Shown here: positions 44,009-52,367 of the stretch, one piece after another
How the letters are laid out: every line of letters starts with the position of its first letter
Position numbering within the stretch: position 1 is the first letter of the stretch
From: Bacillus sp. EB01
GTDB lineage: Bacteria > Bacillota > Bacilli > Bacillales > Cytobacillaceae
Assembly: GCF_000613125.1 (NCBI RefSeq)
Contig: NZ_HG964497.1
Location: 2,868,971-2,932,970, forward strand
DNA: 64,000 nucleotides
Direction: 5' to 3'
Made by a program: the position numbers and the translations under genes
The notes under the pieces: model-generated
The model's database searches: none
Told to the model about the DNA's origin: nothing
The model's input: the letters and a program-made list of their open reading frames with translations, nothing else

Positions 44009-45139
44009 TTAATTATCTCGGTCAAAAGAGGACCCCATCGAAGGGAACATTTCATTTGATTCCTGGGAAACATAAATGGTACGGGTAGGAAAGGCAACTG
44101 CCACTCCCTCTTCCTCTAATATCCCCATGATCGCCAGGTTGACTTCGTGTTTAATTTTGACATGTTCTCCCCAATCCGTTGTCGTTGTGAAGAAATAGAT
44201 CAGTATATCAAGACCGCTATCCCCATAATGGTCAAAAGCCACCATAATCGTATCCGGGTGGATATCGTCACGATTGTTCAATAGCTGGTCAATCTTTTTA
44301 ACTACCTTTTGAATTTGGTCCTTGTTGGTCAAATAATTGAGTCCTAAATTAAAATTAACTCGTCTTTTTCCCATCCGGCTCCAATTTGTAATCGCCTCGT
44401 TTGCCAGTGTTGCATTCGGTACCGTAACCAGCGCCTGGCTGAACGTACGAACTTTCGTGCTTCGGAAATTAATATCTTCTACCGTCCCTTCAACACTTGG
44501 CGTATAAATCCAATCCCCTATTGAAAAAGGTTTTTCCGTAACGATGACGACCCCGCCGATAATATTTCCTACCGCTTCTTTTGCGGCCAAAGCAAATGCC
44601 AGCCCGCCTAATCCAAGCCCGGCGACCAGCCCGTTTACGTCATAATCGAATTCCTGTCCAATAATGCTGATGCTGATTGCAACCAGGATAACGCGGATCG
44701 TTCTCGATAGAAACGGCAGAAGAATCAAATCAATTCGATTGTTCATCCTCTGATTCAAACTGATTAAAATACCTGTAGTAGGAGACGACAAATTAAAAAA
44801 TCCCCATGTTATTAAAACTATCACCATCGAACGCAGAAACTTCAAAAACAACTCATTATGCTGTTCGATGAACGGAAAATAATCCATGGAGACATACAAA
44901 CCAACAATAATAAACGCCCAGCTTAAAGGCTTCTCAAAGCTTAAGCAGATTTGAGTTAAGAATTCAGTCGGCGTTTTTTTGGTCAATTTTATAATTAACT
45001 GAAATACATACTTCGTAAACAGGTTTCGAAATAGAATAAATGCAACCAATATCCCTATTGAAATCCCTAGGTCTTTTAAAATATTTTCATCCAGACCCAT
45101 GAATGAAAAAGCCATAGCAAATGATGAAATAAACGACAT
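44009..45139 (-). CDS. Small-conductance mechanosensitive channel (MscS family)
   Basis: 376 aa from the ATG at 45139, preceded by AAGGG; an open frame runs 67 codons further upstream but has no site and no membrane features. Several membrane segments lie in residues 15-180. The pore helix GLGLGGLAFALAAKEAVGNIIGG (TM3 signature, given by position about 178-200) is followed by the MscS beta domain with KPFSIGDWI. It opens under membrane tension to release solutes during osmotic downshock. The C-terminal tail (about 350-376) is polar. Confidence 0.92.
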   Translation of the reverse strand: MSFISSFAMAFSFMGLDENILKDLGISIGILVAFILFRNLFTKYVFQLIIKLTKKTPTEFLTQICLSFEKPLSWAFIIVGLYVSMDYFPFIEQHNELFLKFLRSMVIVLITWGFFNLSSPTTGILISLNQRMNNRIDLILLPFLSRTIRVILVAISISIIGQEFDYDVNGLVAGLGLGGLAFALAAKEAVGNIIGGVVIVTEKPFSIGDWIYTPSVEGTVEDINFRSTKVRTFSQALVTVPNATLANEAITNWSRMGKRRVNFNLGLNYLTNKDQIQKVVKKIDQLLNNRDDIHPDTIMVAFDHYGDSGLDILIYFFTTTTDWGEHVKIKHEVNLAIMGILEEEGVAVAFPTRTIYVSQESNEMFPSMGSSFDRDN

Positions 45140-45404
45140 GTTGTGTACCCTTCTTTCTTGATGCGTATACTTTACTAGCAATCTTACTTTAGATTGAGAA
45201 GTTCCAATGAAAATACAGCCCACAAATTTCATCTTATGAACCGATACATCCTCATATGATAACATTTGGACAAGATTTTTAAATAGAACGATAGTCGCGG
45301 GTTTTAGGTAGTTATTGGATCTACTGAAAGCATATAACATTATATTAAAATAATGCTAGCGATTCTTTAGGGAGGTTATATCATAGTATAGGAGTAAAAT
45401 AATA
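45140..45404. other. Upstream region of the MscS gene
   Basis: About 265 bases that hold the MscS promoter or leader. A TATAAC/TATAAT-like element occurs near 45334-45350, but no clear pair of boxes was assigned. An in-frame extension of the MscS frame covers 45140-45340 and is probably not translated. Confidence 0.3.
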
Positions 45405-45464
45405 CAAAAAAAAAACTCCCCTTTAAGTAAACAGTTTATTTTTTGATCTGCCTACTTAAAGGGG
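45405..45464 (-). terminator. Strong minus-strand hairpin with T-run upstream of the MscS gene
   Basis: CCCCTTTAAGT (45418-45428) pairs with ACTTAAAGGGG (45454-45464). On the minus strand the stem is followed by about nine T residues. No minus-strand gene lies directly upstream; it ends readthrough from the HIT gene or belongs to an MscS leader. Confidence 0.75.
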
Positions 45465-45563
45465 AACATATTATTTTTAGGCTCGGAACATTTAAACTAC
45501 TATGATATAATCATAAAAATTATTATTTAGCTGGTCGTTATCAATAGAGAAAGGAAGAATCAG

Positions 45564-46193
45564 ATGGATAGCTTGCTAACATACATATTAATTGTTGCTA
45601 TGATGGTTATTATACCAGGCGCAGACACTATGCTCCTGGTGAAAAATACACTTAGTTATGGTCCGAAGGCTGGACGTTATACAGTTCTTGGAATGGCAGC
45701 GGGACTATCTTTTTGGACAATTATTGCTATCCTTGGGTTAGCTGTTGTTGTTGCAAAGTCCATGATCCTTTTCAATACCATCAAGTATTTGGGTGCCGCA
45801 TACTTAATTTATTTAGGAGTCAAAAGTTTTTTTGCTAAAAGCACATTCTCTTTAGAAGAGATTAAAGCTCATGCAAATACACCTATAGATAATTCAGAAA
45901 GGCATAATAAAAGTTCATTTATGCAGGCGTTACTTAGTAATATTCTTAATCCTAAGACTGTTTTAGTTTATATAACAATCATGCCGCAATTTATCAATTT
46001 AAATGAAAATGTAAACCAGCAATTGATTGTATTAGCTCTAATCCTAACTCTACTCGCTGTCTTGTGGTTTTTATTTCTTGTTAATCTAATTGATTACGCA
46101 AAAAAATGGTTGAATAACTCCAGATTCCAGAAGGCGTTCCAAAAATCAACTGGATTAATATTAGTAGGTTTTGGCATAAAAACTGGAATCTAA
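45564..46193 (+). CDS. LysE/RhtB-family amino-acid exporter
   Basis: 209 aa with about five to six membrane segments, the standard RhtB size. Motifs: IIPGADTMLLVKNTLSYGPKAG near the N-terminus (given as positions about 16-37), GAAYLIYLGVK and LLSNILNPKTVLVYI. Members export amino acids such as homoserine, threonine or lysine. The exported compound is unknown. GAAAGGAAG precedes the ATG, a TATAAT lies at 45506-45511, and a strong terminator follows. It is monocistronic. Confidence 0.9.
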   Translation: MDSLLTYILIVAMMVIIPGADTMLLVKNTLSYGPKAGRYTVLGMAAGLSFWTIIAILGLAVVVAKSMILFNTIKYLGAAYLIYLGVKSFFAKSTFSLEEIKAHANTPIDNSERHNKSSFMQALLSNILNPKTVLVYITIMPQFINLNENVNQQLIVLALILTLLAVLWFLFLVNLIDYAKKWLNNSRFQKAFQKSTGLILVGFGIKTGI

Positions 46194-46205
46194 TTTAATT
46201 TCTAA

Positions 46206-46235
46206 ACACCGTTCAGAATGTTGAACGGTGTTTTC
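46206..46235 (+). terminator. Intrinsic terminator of the LysE-family gene
   Basis: ACACCGTTCA (46206-46215) pairs perfectly with TGAACGGTGT (46222-46231), then TTTT. Confidence 0.92.
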
Positions 46236-46308
46236 TATTGAGCATACGTTTATTTCTGGCGGTCTAATAATTTCCTTGTTCAATTGCCCTTTAGCACCAA
46301 GTACCGTC

Positions 46309-46650
46309 TTAATATTTAATACGATTACCATAATGGACGTGCCAATGCATATGTTTGTTGCTTTGGTACTCACCTATATTGGTGGATACGGTACAGGCAC
46401 CGTATTTGTCGTTTACTTGTTTTGATACCTTCTGGATTACGGAAAATAGATCGTTAAAGATATCTTTATCTTCTGGTTTAACATCAATTAGTGAAGGAAT
46501 GTGTTTCTTCGGGATTACAACGATATGCACATCATAAAAAGGACGAGTATGGTAAAAAGCAAGAGTATCGTCAGTTTCCCAAACTTTTTCAACTGCTGTC
46601 TTACCACTCAAGACTTCATCGCAATAAAAATCCTCAACACCGTTAGCCAT
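46309..46650 (-). CDS. HIT-family nucleotide-binding protein
   Basis: 113 aa from the ATG at 46650; a TTG three codons upstream is less likely. The histidine triad is present near the C-terminus as HMHWHVHYG, a variant with the form HxHxHxH, and PFYDVHIVVIPKKHI is the typical preceding stretch. HIT proteins hydrolyse nucleoside phosphoramidates or related bonds. The protein lacks the extended C-terminus of longer members. It is encoded opposite to its neighbours and has a GGGGG tract 10 bases upstream of the start. Confidence 0.85.
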   Translation of the reverse strand: MANGVEDFYCDEVLSGKTAVEKVWETDDTLAFYHTRPFYDVHIVVIPKKHIPSLIDVKPEDKDIFNDLFSVIQKVSKQVNDKYGACTVSTNIGEYQSNKHMHWHVHYGNRIKY

Positions 46651-46843
46651 ACGAAACAACCCCCATGTTTAAAAGCTAATTTACTTATACGACAACTTCG
46701 CCCTAATTCCTTCCTACAACAATATCTAAAAATAATATTTGGAAATTTACTCCTTTTTGTTTCAGTCATCCAATCTTTTCTACTATTATAGAAAAAAGGA
46801 TATTTTTTGTAAGATAAAAAATACAAATTAAAGGAGGATAACG

Positions 46844-47461
46844 ATGGACGAAATCGTTTCAGCATTTCAAGACCTTCCCACAACATGCATTTCTGACACA
46901 ATGGACGGGTTAAATAATATGGATCCGTTAATTAAACCGTTAAAAGAGGAATACAGGATTGCAGGGCGTGCCTATACGGTAAAAATGCCTGTTGGGGATA
47001 ATCAATGCGTTTTACGCGCAATTCGCGAGGCGAAACCAGGAGATATTATTGTTGTCGATGCCAAAGGCGATACCTACCGGACTATCGCAGGGGATTTCAT
47101 CCTCGGGCTTGCGCAAACATTAGGTATTAAGGGTATTGTAACCGATGGTGTAATCCGTGACATTATCGGAGTCAAAAAGCTTAATTTTCCAGTATTCTGC
47201 AAAGGTACAACCGTTGCAGCAAGCGCTAAAGGCGGCTGGGGTGAAGTAAACGTGCCAATATCTTGTGGCGGAACCGCTGTTACCCCAGGAGACATCGTTG
47301 TCGCAGATGCTGATGGAGTTGTCGTAGTTCCAAAGGCAATTGAAGAAGAAGTTTTAAGAAAAGCGAAACTAAAACTGGTAAAGGACCAAGAAAGAGAAGA
47401 ACAAGTATCCGGTAAGCCTGAAGAAGTAATTCGTTATTTAGATCATATGTTAAATAAATAA
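46844..47461 (+). CDS. RraA-family protein (aldolase/regulator-like)
   Basis: 205 aa, usual RraA length. Motifs include LPTTCISDTMDG, GRAYTVKMPVGDN, KPGDIIVVDAKGD, GIKGIVTDGVIRD and GDIVVADADGVVVVPK. The family contains the RNase E inhibitor RraA and 4-hydroxy-4-methyl-2-oxoglutarate/oxaloacetate aldolases; the D-x20-R-D arrangement (GVIRD) fits the aldolase-type metal and substrate site. Bacillaceae lack RNase E, so a metabolic role is more likely. AAAGGAGG precedes the ATG. No pathway genes are adjacent. Confidence 0.88.
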   Translation: MDEIVSAFQDLPTTCISDTMDGLNNMDPLIKPLKEEYRIAGRAYTVKMPVGDNQCVLRAIREAKPGDIIVVDAKGDTYRTIAGDFILGLAQTLGIKGIVTDGVIRDIIGVKKLNFPVFCKGTTVAASAKGGWGEVNVPISCGGTAVTPGDIVVADADGVVVVPKAIEEEVLRKAKLKLVKDQEREEQVSGKPEEVIRYLDHMLNK

Positions 47462-47531
47462 TCAATTTCCAAAAAGAAGAATGAATTCATTTAGTTCTCT
47501 TTTTGTTTTATCCATCCTAATGAGAACGATA

Positions 47532-47566
47532 AAAATGCCCTGTCAGCAATTCAGTGACAGGGCCTT
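47532..47566 (-). terminator. Terminator of the chemoreceptor gene
   Basis: CCCTGTCA (47538-47545) and TGACAGGG (47555-47562) form the stem; on the minus strand ATTTTTATC follows. It lies 9 bp after the chemoreceptor stop and could also serve the converging RraA gene. Confidence 0.82.
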
Positions 47567-47574
47567 CTATAATC

Positions 47575-49260
47575 TTAATACTTTCCAATTTCATTTTCGT
47601 TCAAATCAATCTCGTTTCGGGCGACAGCTGCTTGGGCCAAAGCATTTCCAACTTCTTGCTGTGGCAGATGCCCTATACTCTTTTGCTCAGGGCCTAACTT
47701 ATTTATTGTGTTTTTCAGCTTAAACTGCCCTACTTTGCTTCTCAGTGCTTCTGCCTGATTGGACAACTGCTCACTTGCAACCGCACCCTGTTCCGATGTG
47801 GCAGAGTTGGACTGAATAACCTGTGACACCTGCATGATCCCCTGGTTAATTTGTGAGATGCCAATCGATTGTTCATTCGAAGCAACGGAGATATCATGAA
47901 TATGTGTTGCCACCTTGGCTATATCTTCTAGAATCTTCTCAAGTGCCGTTGCCGTCTCGTCGGCAATCTTCATCCCACCATCCGCCTTCCGGATTGAGCC
48001 TTCTATCAATTCTGACGTTTCTTTAGCCGCTTTAGCTGATCTTGCGGCAAGGCTTCGTACTTCATCAGCAACTACAGCAAAGCCTTTTCCATGCTGCCCG
48101 GCCCTTGCCGCTTCAACTGCTGCATTTAGAGCGAGTATATTTGTCTGAAAGGCAATTTCATCGATCACTTTAATGATTTTAAAAATGCTTTCGGAAGATT
48201 CATGGATATCGTCCATTGCCTTTAGCATTTCATTCATACGGGTATTACCCTCTTCGGCACTCTGCCTGGTTATTTCCGCTAACCTGTTAGCCTCGCTGGC
48301 ATGGTCAGCATTATGTTTTGTCTGAGCAGAGATTTCTTCAACGGTAGCCGACAATTGTTCAACTGAACTTGCTTGTTCGGTCGCGCCTTGCGATAAAGAA
48401 ATGCTTGATTCTGATATTTGTCTGGAACCAGATGCAACCTGGTCAGCGGCGGTTTGGATTTCTAACATAGTCTGATTCAGGTTATTGGACATTTTACGAA
48501 AAGCACTTGCCAAGGCGCCAATCTCATCTTTAGTATTAATCGAGATTTGTACATCCAAGTTGCCTTCCGCAATCTGTTCAGCTGTTTCAACCATTTTTTC
48601 AATAGGCTTCCTGATGTTGCGTATAATGAAAATTGCCATAATAACACCGAGCAAAAAGGCAATAACTGCAGCCGAAATAATATAAATAACAATTTGGCCT
48701 GTTTGCGCTCTTAACTCATTTGTTAGCTTTTTACCCTCTTCACTTTTTAATTGTAACGCTACATCGAAATAGTGGCCTATTTCATTCGCGGCCTGGATTC
48801 CCTCGGTATTATTCAAATCACGTGCTTCATTGTTCTTGTTCTCTAAAACGAGGCCAACCACTTCAATTCTGATCATATCGTAATCTTTGAAAGTTTCAGT
48901 CAGTGAATTAAACGTATCACTCATTTCCTCGCCTTCAATGCTGCTTCCAACTGCTGTTAAGTTACGATCTATCTCTTCGCTTAAATCTTGAATTCTTGCG
49001 ATTGTTTTTTCTTTCTCTTGTTTATCTTCTGTTATAAACAATTCCATAACTGCAGCTTTCAAATCATTGAAATTGTTATTTGCGCGCCCCATATCCGCAG
49101 TTGCGATTCCGTAAGCATCGTATAGATGATTATAATCAGATTCCGAGTGTTTAAGACTAATAACGCCAATTGCACTCACAACAACCGTAAAGAAATAAAG
49201 TGTCACGAAAGCCCAGATTAACTTCCAGCGAATTTTCAAATTCAAATACCATTTCATCAT
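47575..49260 (-). CDS. Methyl-accepting chemotaxis protein (four-helix-bundle sensor)
   Basis: 561 aa. Membrane segments near 13-33 and 189-210 enclose a helical 4HB sensor of about 155 residues. A HAMP domain ([21 protein letters not shown]) and a long coiled-coil signalling domain follow; the conserved hairpin tip reads [18 protein letters not shown] with [10 protein letters not shown] beyond. It signals through CheA/CheW to the flagellar motor. There is no C-terminal CheR-binding pentapeptide. The tail (about 520-561) is unusual and ends NENEIGKY. The ATG at 49260 has AAGGGGA upstream; ligand unknown. Confidence 0.92.
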   Translation of the reverse strand: MMKWYLNLKIRWKLIWAFVTLYFFTVVVSAIGVISLKHSESDYNHLYDAYGIATADMGRANNNFNDLKAAVMELFITEDKQEKEKTIARIQDLSEEIDRNLTAVGSSIEGEEMSDTFNSLTETFKDYDMIRIEVVGLVLENKNNEARDLNNTEGIQAANEIGHYFDVALQLKSEEGKKLTNELRAQTGQIVIYIISAAVIAFLLGVIMAIFIIRNIRKPIEKMVETAEQIAEGNLDVQISINTKDEIGALASAFRKMSNNLNQTMLEIQTAADQVASGSRQISESSISLSQGATEQASSVEQLSATVEEISAQTKHNADHASEANRLAEITRQSAEEGNTRMNEMLKAMDDIHESSESIFKIIKVIDEIAFQTNILALNAAVEAARAGQHGKGFAVVADEVRSLAARSAKAAKETSELIEGSIRKADGGMKIADETATALEKILEDIAKVATHIHDISVASNEQSIGISQINQGIMQVSQVIQSNSATSEQGAVASEQLSNQAEALRSKVGQFKLKNTINKLGPEQKSIGHLPQQEVGNALAQAAVARNEIDLNENEIGKY

Positions 49261-49519
49261 ATTTCCCCTTACTTTACATTTGTTTTTAACAACTTCCCAT
49301 TTTAATATCCGTTACATGGTCCATATATTATCTTTATTTTTCAAATATCGGATATCTCCAAAGAAAGTTTAAAATGTGGATAAAACGGGGAGGATTCTCA
49401 TATACCGTGTTTCAGATTCAATAGAACTGGCAGACACGTGGAATAATGTTTTGGAAGACTATTAACCCCATAAAATTCAAAATAAAATTCTAGTGAGCTT
49501 AGTGGTGAGAAATAAGCTA
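49261..49519. other. Upstream region of the chemoreceptor gene
   Basis: About 260 bases (385 to the next coding segment). It must contain the leftward chemoreceptor promoter. On plus, GGGGAGG at 49388-49394 is not followed by a usable frame. Nothing else is recognised. Confidence 0.3.
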
Positions 49520-49557
49520 AAAGCCGGTTTTCCTAAACGAAGAACCGGCTTTCTTTT
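49520..49557. terminator. Terminator hairpin between chemoreceptor and DedA fragment
   Basis: AAAGCCGGTT (49520-49529) pairs with AACCGGCTTT (49543-49552). A T-rich tail CTTTTT follows on plus; TTTTAGC on minus. It could end the minus-strand DedA fragment transcript 90 bp away, or an unannotated short plus-strand RNA. Confidence 0.7.
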
Positions 49558-49645
49558 TATGCTGCCTGATAATAATAAAACATCAAAAGCAATCGTAATA
49601 AATAAATGGACGTGAAGCTGTAAGATTTATAGCTCTCCTCCCTTA

Positions 49646-50032
49646 TTATCTCATGTGTTCAACCTTCTTTTTATGGTTAAGATATTTGTGGATTTTCCAC
49701 CCAAAAAACATAAGTAATATGACTCCAACTCCGTAAAGAAACATAGTTTGATATTTGGTGATCATAGTAACTATAGTTTTTATATCTCCTTCGTAAATAT
49801 GACCAATACTCAAGAAGATAAAAGTAGAAGGAGCCATTCCCAGCATGGTAAGTCCAGTATAAAGAGGAAGTTTTATATTAGACATTCCCGCTAAAAAAGG
49901 AATTACATTTCCTAAATGAAGTGGACTTAAAATCGCAATACTCCAAACACCACGTCTACTTATACTTTCTTTCACCTTAGCTATCTTTCCTCTTTGAGTC
50001 TCACTTAATTTGTATTCCAAGGACTTACCCAA
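49646..50032 (-). pseudogene. N-terminally truncated DedA-family (VTT domain) membrane protein
   Basis: About 128 residues matching only the C-terminal half of a DedA protein: ESISRRGVWSIAILSPLHLGNVIPFLAGMS with the family's central R-x-x-P-like region degenerate, then membrane segments and a lysine-rich tail. DedA proteins are usually about 200 residues with a conserved N-terminal helical hairpin, which is missing. The only start in frame is a TTG at 50032 with no ribosome-binding site; the frame continues upstream to a stop at about 50071 and still reads like the family (IGNKLGKSLEYK). The promoter and riboswitch of the phosphatase gene begin where the missing part should be. Pseudogene or fragment. 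Confidence 0.6.
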
Positions 50033-50084
50033 TTTATTGCCAATTAAACACCTTTTCTTCGTAATTAGTAGTTATACGGTTTTT

Positions 50085-50113
50085 TTGATGTTAAACTCCT
50101 TTATTGCTATAAT
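50085..50113 (+). promoter_or_regulatory. Sigma-A promoter of the riboswitch-PAP2 transcript
   Basis: TTGATG (50085-50090), 17-bp spacer, TATAAT (50108-50113). Transcription would start near 50120, just before the riboswitch. Confidence 0.82.
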
Positions 50114-50137
50114 AGTAGTAATTAAACTATATATTAT

Positions 50138-50303
50138 TCTCCGAAGGGGAGTAGCTTTAATAACAAGGTCGTCATTTCAGGATGAAAGTCCTCGGCTTTG
50201 TTAGCAATGTCAATTGTTAGCCAGACCTTTACCAGTATATTTGGTAGAGGTCTATTTATTTTTAAAGACCTCTACTACTTATAGTAAAGGTCTTTCCTCT
50301 TTT
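50138..50303 (+). ncRNA. yybP-ykoY-type manganese riboswitch with expression platform
   Basis: The conserved 5' element GAAGGGGAGTAGC (50143-50155) pairs in P1 with GACCTTT (50224-50230), and the interior holds GGTCGTCA, CGGCTTTGTTAGCAATGTC and GTTAGCCAGACCTTTACC in the order typical of this class. The platform has two mutually exclusive hairpins: AGACCTTTACCA with TGGTAGAGGTCT (50223-50253), and AAAGACCTCTACTA with TAGTAAAGGTCTTT (50264-50295), the latter followed by CCTCTTTT. The 3' arm of the first complements the 5' arm of the second. These RNAs bind Mn2+ and usually switch on Mn2+ or membrane-protein genes. Confidence 0.75.
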
Positions 50304-50346
50304 ATGGAGTCTATTTGTTTTTTCATTAGAGAGGAGTGTTTTTATA

Positions 50347-51069
50347 TTGTTTCGTACACGTAGAGAGTGTGGGTCTTTCCCCTCTCAAGTTGCAGTTTGG
50401 GGAATTATGGGTTTGTTTTTTTCTATTGCTTGTGTATACGTATTTATTCTTTTATCAAGTGAATTAATGGAAAAAAGGCCTTTTCTCTTTGATCAGAAAA
50501 TTATTGATACTATCGGATTTTATGCTTCCCCATTAATGGATAGACTTATGCTGTTAATTACGGAAATGGGATCCAAATTAATGCTCGGCCTTCTTCTCGT
50601 GATTAGTATGATTTGGCTTTTCATAAAACACAAAAATGTATGGGGAATACTATCTTACTTCATGGCTGTAGCAGGAGGAGGCCTAGTAAATCTTTGGTTA
50701 AAGAGCTTCTTTGAAAGAGAGCGCCCCACCGTCAATCGAATCATCGAGGCGGATGGGTTTAGTTTTCCTAGTGGTCACTCCATGGGTAGTATGACTTATT
50801 ACGGATTTTTAGGCTATTCAGTGATAAGAAGTAAGTACAAACCTCTTTTAAAGGTAGGCTGGATATTTTTGTTCAGTTTAATTATTTTATTGATAGGTAT
50901 CAGTCGTATTTACTTGGGGGTGCATTACCCTTCTGATGTACTAGCAGGCTACATGGCCGGAGGTGTTTGGCTAGTTTTGTGTATAGGTTTACTAGAAATT
51001 ATATATTTCTATAAAGAATATAAATTTCAATCTACAAAAGGTATACAAGAGAAAAAGAAGGTAGCTTAG
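50347..51069 (+). CDS. PAP2-family phosphatase (membrane lipid phosphatase)
   Basis: 240 aa. All three PAP2 signature motifs are present: KSFFERERP (KX6RP, about 118-126), PSGHS (about 141-145) and SRIYLGVHYPSD (SRX5HX3D, about 184-195). About six membrane segments are predicted. Such enzymes dephosphorylate undecaprenyl diphosphate, phosphatidate or phosphatidylglycerophosphate at the outer face of the membrane. The TTG start at 50347 has GAGAGGAG upstream. It follows a manganese riboswitch directly, so its expression should respond to Mn2+, an uncommon partner for this RNA as far as I know. Confidence 0.88.
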   Translation: MFRTRRECGSFPSQVAVWGIMGLFFSIACVYVFILLSSELMEKRPFLFDQKIIDTIGFYASPLMDRLMLLITEMGSKLMLGLLLVISMIWLFIKHKNVWGILSYFMAVAGGGLVNLWLKSFFERERPTVNRIIEADGFSFPSGHSMGSMTYYGFLGYSVIRSKYKPLLKVGWIFLFSLIILLIGISRIYLGVHYPSDVLAGYMAGGVWLVLCIGLLEIIYFYKEYKFQSTKGIQEKKKVA

Positions 51070-51149
51070 TGAGAAGTAATATAAAACATCTGAAGTTGTA
51101 ACTGAACCTATCAGAACAACAATAAACTTTTAAAAAGGAGATGTGGCTA

Positions 51150-51830
51150 ATGAGAAAGGAGTGGATAGTTGCTGAAAAACACTTATCTAAAATTTCGGTT
51201 TCGTCAAATCCAAACAACGAACCTGTATCAATCCATGGAAACTCTAATCATTTAAAGTGTATTGGTATAGGAACTGACGCAGCTGTTTTTCAATCCATTG
51301 ATCTTCCAGCTTATGTATTTAAACTATACGCGGATGATAAAATCCAAAAAGCTCAAATAGAGGCGGAAGTCTATGAAGTATTAGGAGACTCACCCTATTT
51401 TTCAACATGTTTTGGTAATAAGGATAATTATCTGGTTCTAAATTTTGAGGGTGGAGTCACTTTATACGATTGTTTGCTTCAAGGTATTTCTATTCCCAAA
51501 CAGGTAATTGAAGATGTCGATCAGGCAAGGAAATATGTTCGTGAAAAAGGATTAAACCCTCGAGACATCCACCTGAAAAATATACTATTACAAAATGGCA
51601 GAGCAAAAATAATTGATGTATCTGAATATGTCCAGCCGGGAAATGATATGAGATGGGAGCATTTGAAAAAGGCATATGATCAATATTACCATTTAATTAA
51701 TGGGAAACCTGTTCCCCTCCTATTAATAGAAACGATTCGAAAAGGATATAATCACCGGAAAAATTATTCTACCACCTTTGAAGAGTTTATGGATAATACC
51801 ATCGGATTCCTAGCAACATTTTGGAAGTAA
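51150..51830 (+). CDS. yrzF: YrzF-like serine/threonine protein kinase
   Basis: 226 aa from the ATG at 51150, preceded by AAAGGAG; an ATG three codons earlier overlaps the site. The small kinase fold is minimal: a glycine-containing GIGTDAAVF loop, Lys in VFKLY, the catalytic loop NPRDIHLKNILL and IIDVSEY in place of DFG. It resembles the B. subtilis YrzF/YbdM group of short Ser/Thr kinases. The HRD histidine is replaced by proline, so activity could be low. It lies 80 bp after the PAP2 gene on the same strand and may share its transcript. Confidence 0.8.
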   Translation: MRKEWIVAEKHLSKISVSSNPNNEPVSIHGNSNHLKCIGIGTDAAVFQSIDLPAYVFKLYADDKIQKAQIEAEVYEVLGDSPYFSTCFGNKDNYLVLNFEGGVTLYDCLLQGISIPKQVIEDVDQARKYVREKGLNPRDIHLKNILLQNGRAKIIDVSEYVQPGNDMRWEHLKKAYDQYYHLINGKPVPLLLIETIRKGYNHRKNYSTTFEEFMDNTIGFLATFWK

Positions 51831-51873
51831 GAGGATTAATACTTTTAGCAGTTAAATTTACTTTATATAAAAT

Positions 51874-51915
51874 AAAACCCTGTTGTATCTTTTTATAGTA
51901 AACAACAGGGTTTTA
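51874..51915 (+). terminator. Intrinsic terminator after the YrzF-like kinase gene
   Basis: AAAACCCTGTTGT (51874-51886) pairs perfectly with ACAACAGGGTTTT (51902-51914). The stem provides U-runs on both sides. Confidence 0.88.
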
Positions 51916-52367
51916 AACTGCATTTTATTAAAAGTAAAACTTATGATATAGATTTACGTCCTAAACGATAGCCCTTACCCACACTGTTTGAATCTGCTGA
52001 GAATTACCTGAGTCTTCCTCAATTTTCACCCTTAGGCAATTAATATGAACCAGGACAGTTGCATTGTCCTTCATCATGTTCCCCAAATCCGTTCGTATAT
52101 GTATTTTTGCTGAATACCTGATCTGTATTTGTCACTATGAACAGTAAAAGTTCATATTCCTTATTTTTCAGTTTTACAAAAAGATGGAGTATAGGCTAAA
52201 TGAATTAATTATAGATAAGGAAGTTAGGACTAAAGTTTTAATTTTCCCAAAATTTCATATTTTCAATTAACTTCAATCCGTTTCTGCATTAAAATAATTG
52301 TTGAGCAAACCTAAAGTTTCGTCTTACATAAGAATCGCCGCTCAAATAATAATCAGGAGGTTTTTTT
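51916..52367. other. Upstream region of the M14 peptidase gene
   Basis: About 450 bases. A minus-strand frame ending at 52040 could encode a Cys-containing tail (GQCNCPGSY) but has no usable start or ribosome-binding site. The plus-strand peptidase promoter must be here; a TTGAGC at 52299-52304 is a weak -35 candidate. No repeat recognised. Confidence 0.3.

Noticed and set aside
49388-49480. Small plus-strand gene behind GGGGAGG before the hairpin at 49520
   Set aside because: Only a few codons are open after any start. A short RNA remains possible but unsupported.
52040-52135. Short minus-strand Cys-containing peptide (ending GQCNCPGSY), possible bacteriocin-like gene
   Set aside because: Only a GTG start without a ribosome-binding site; no modification or export genes nearby.
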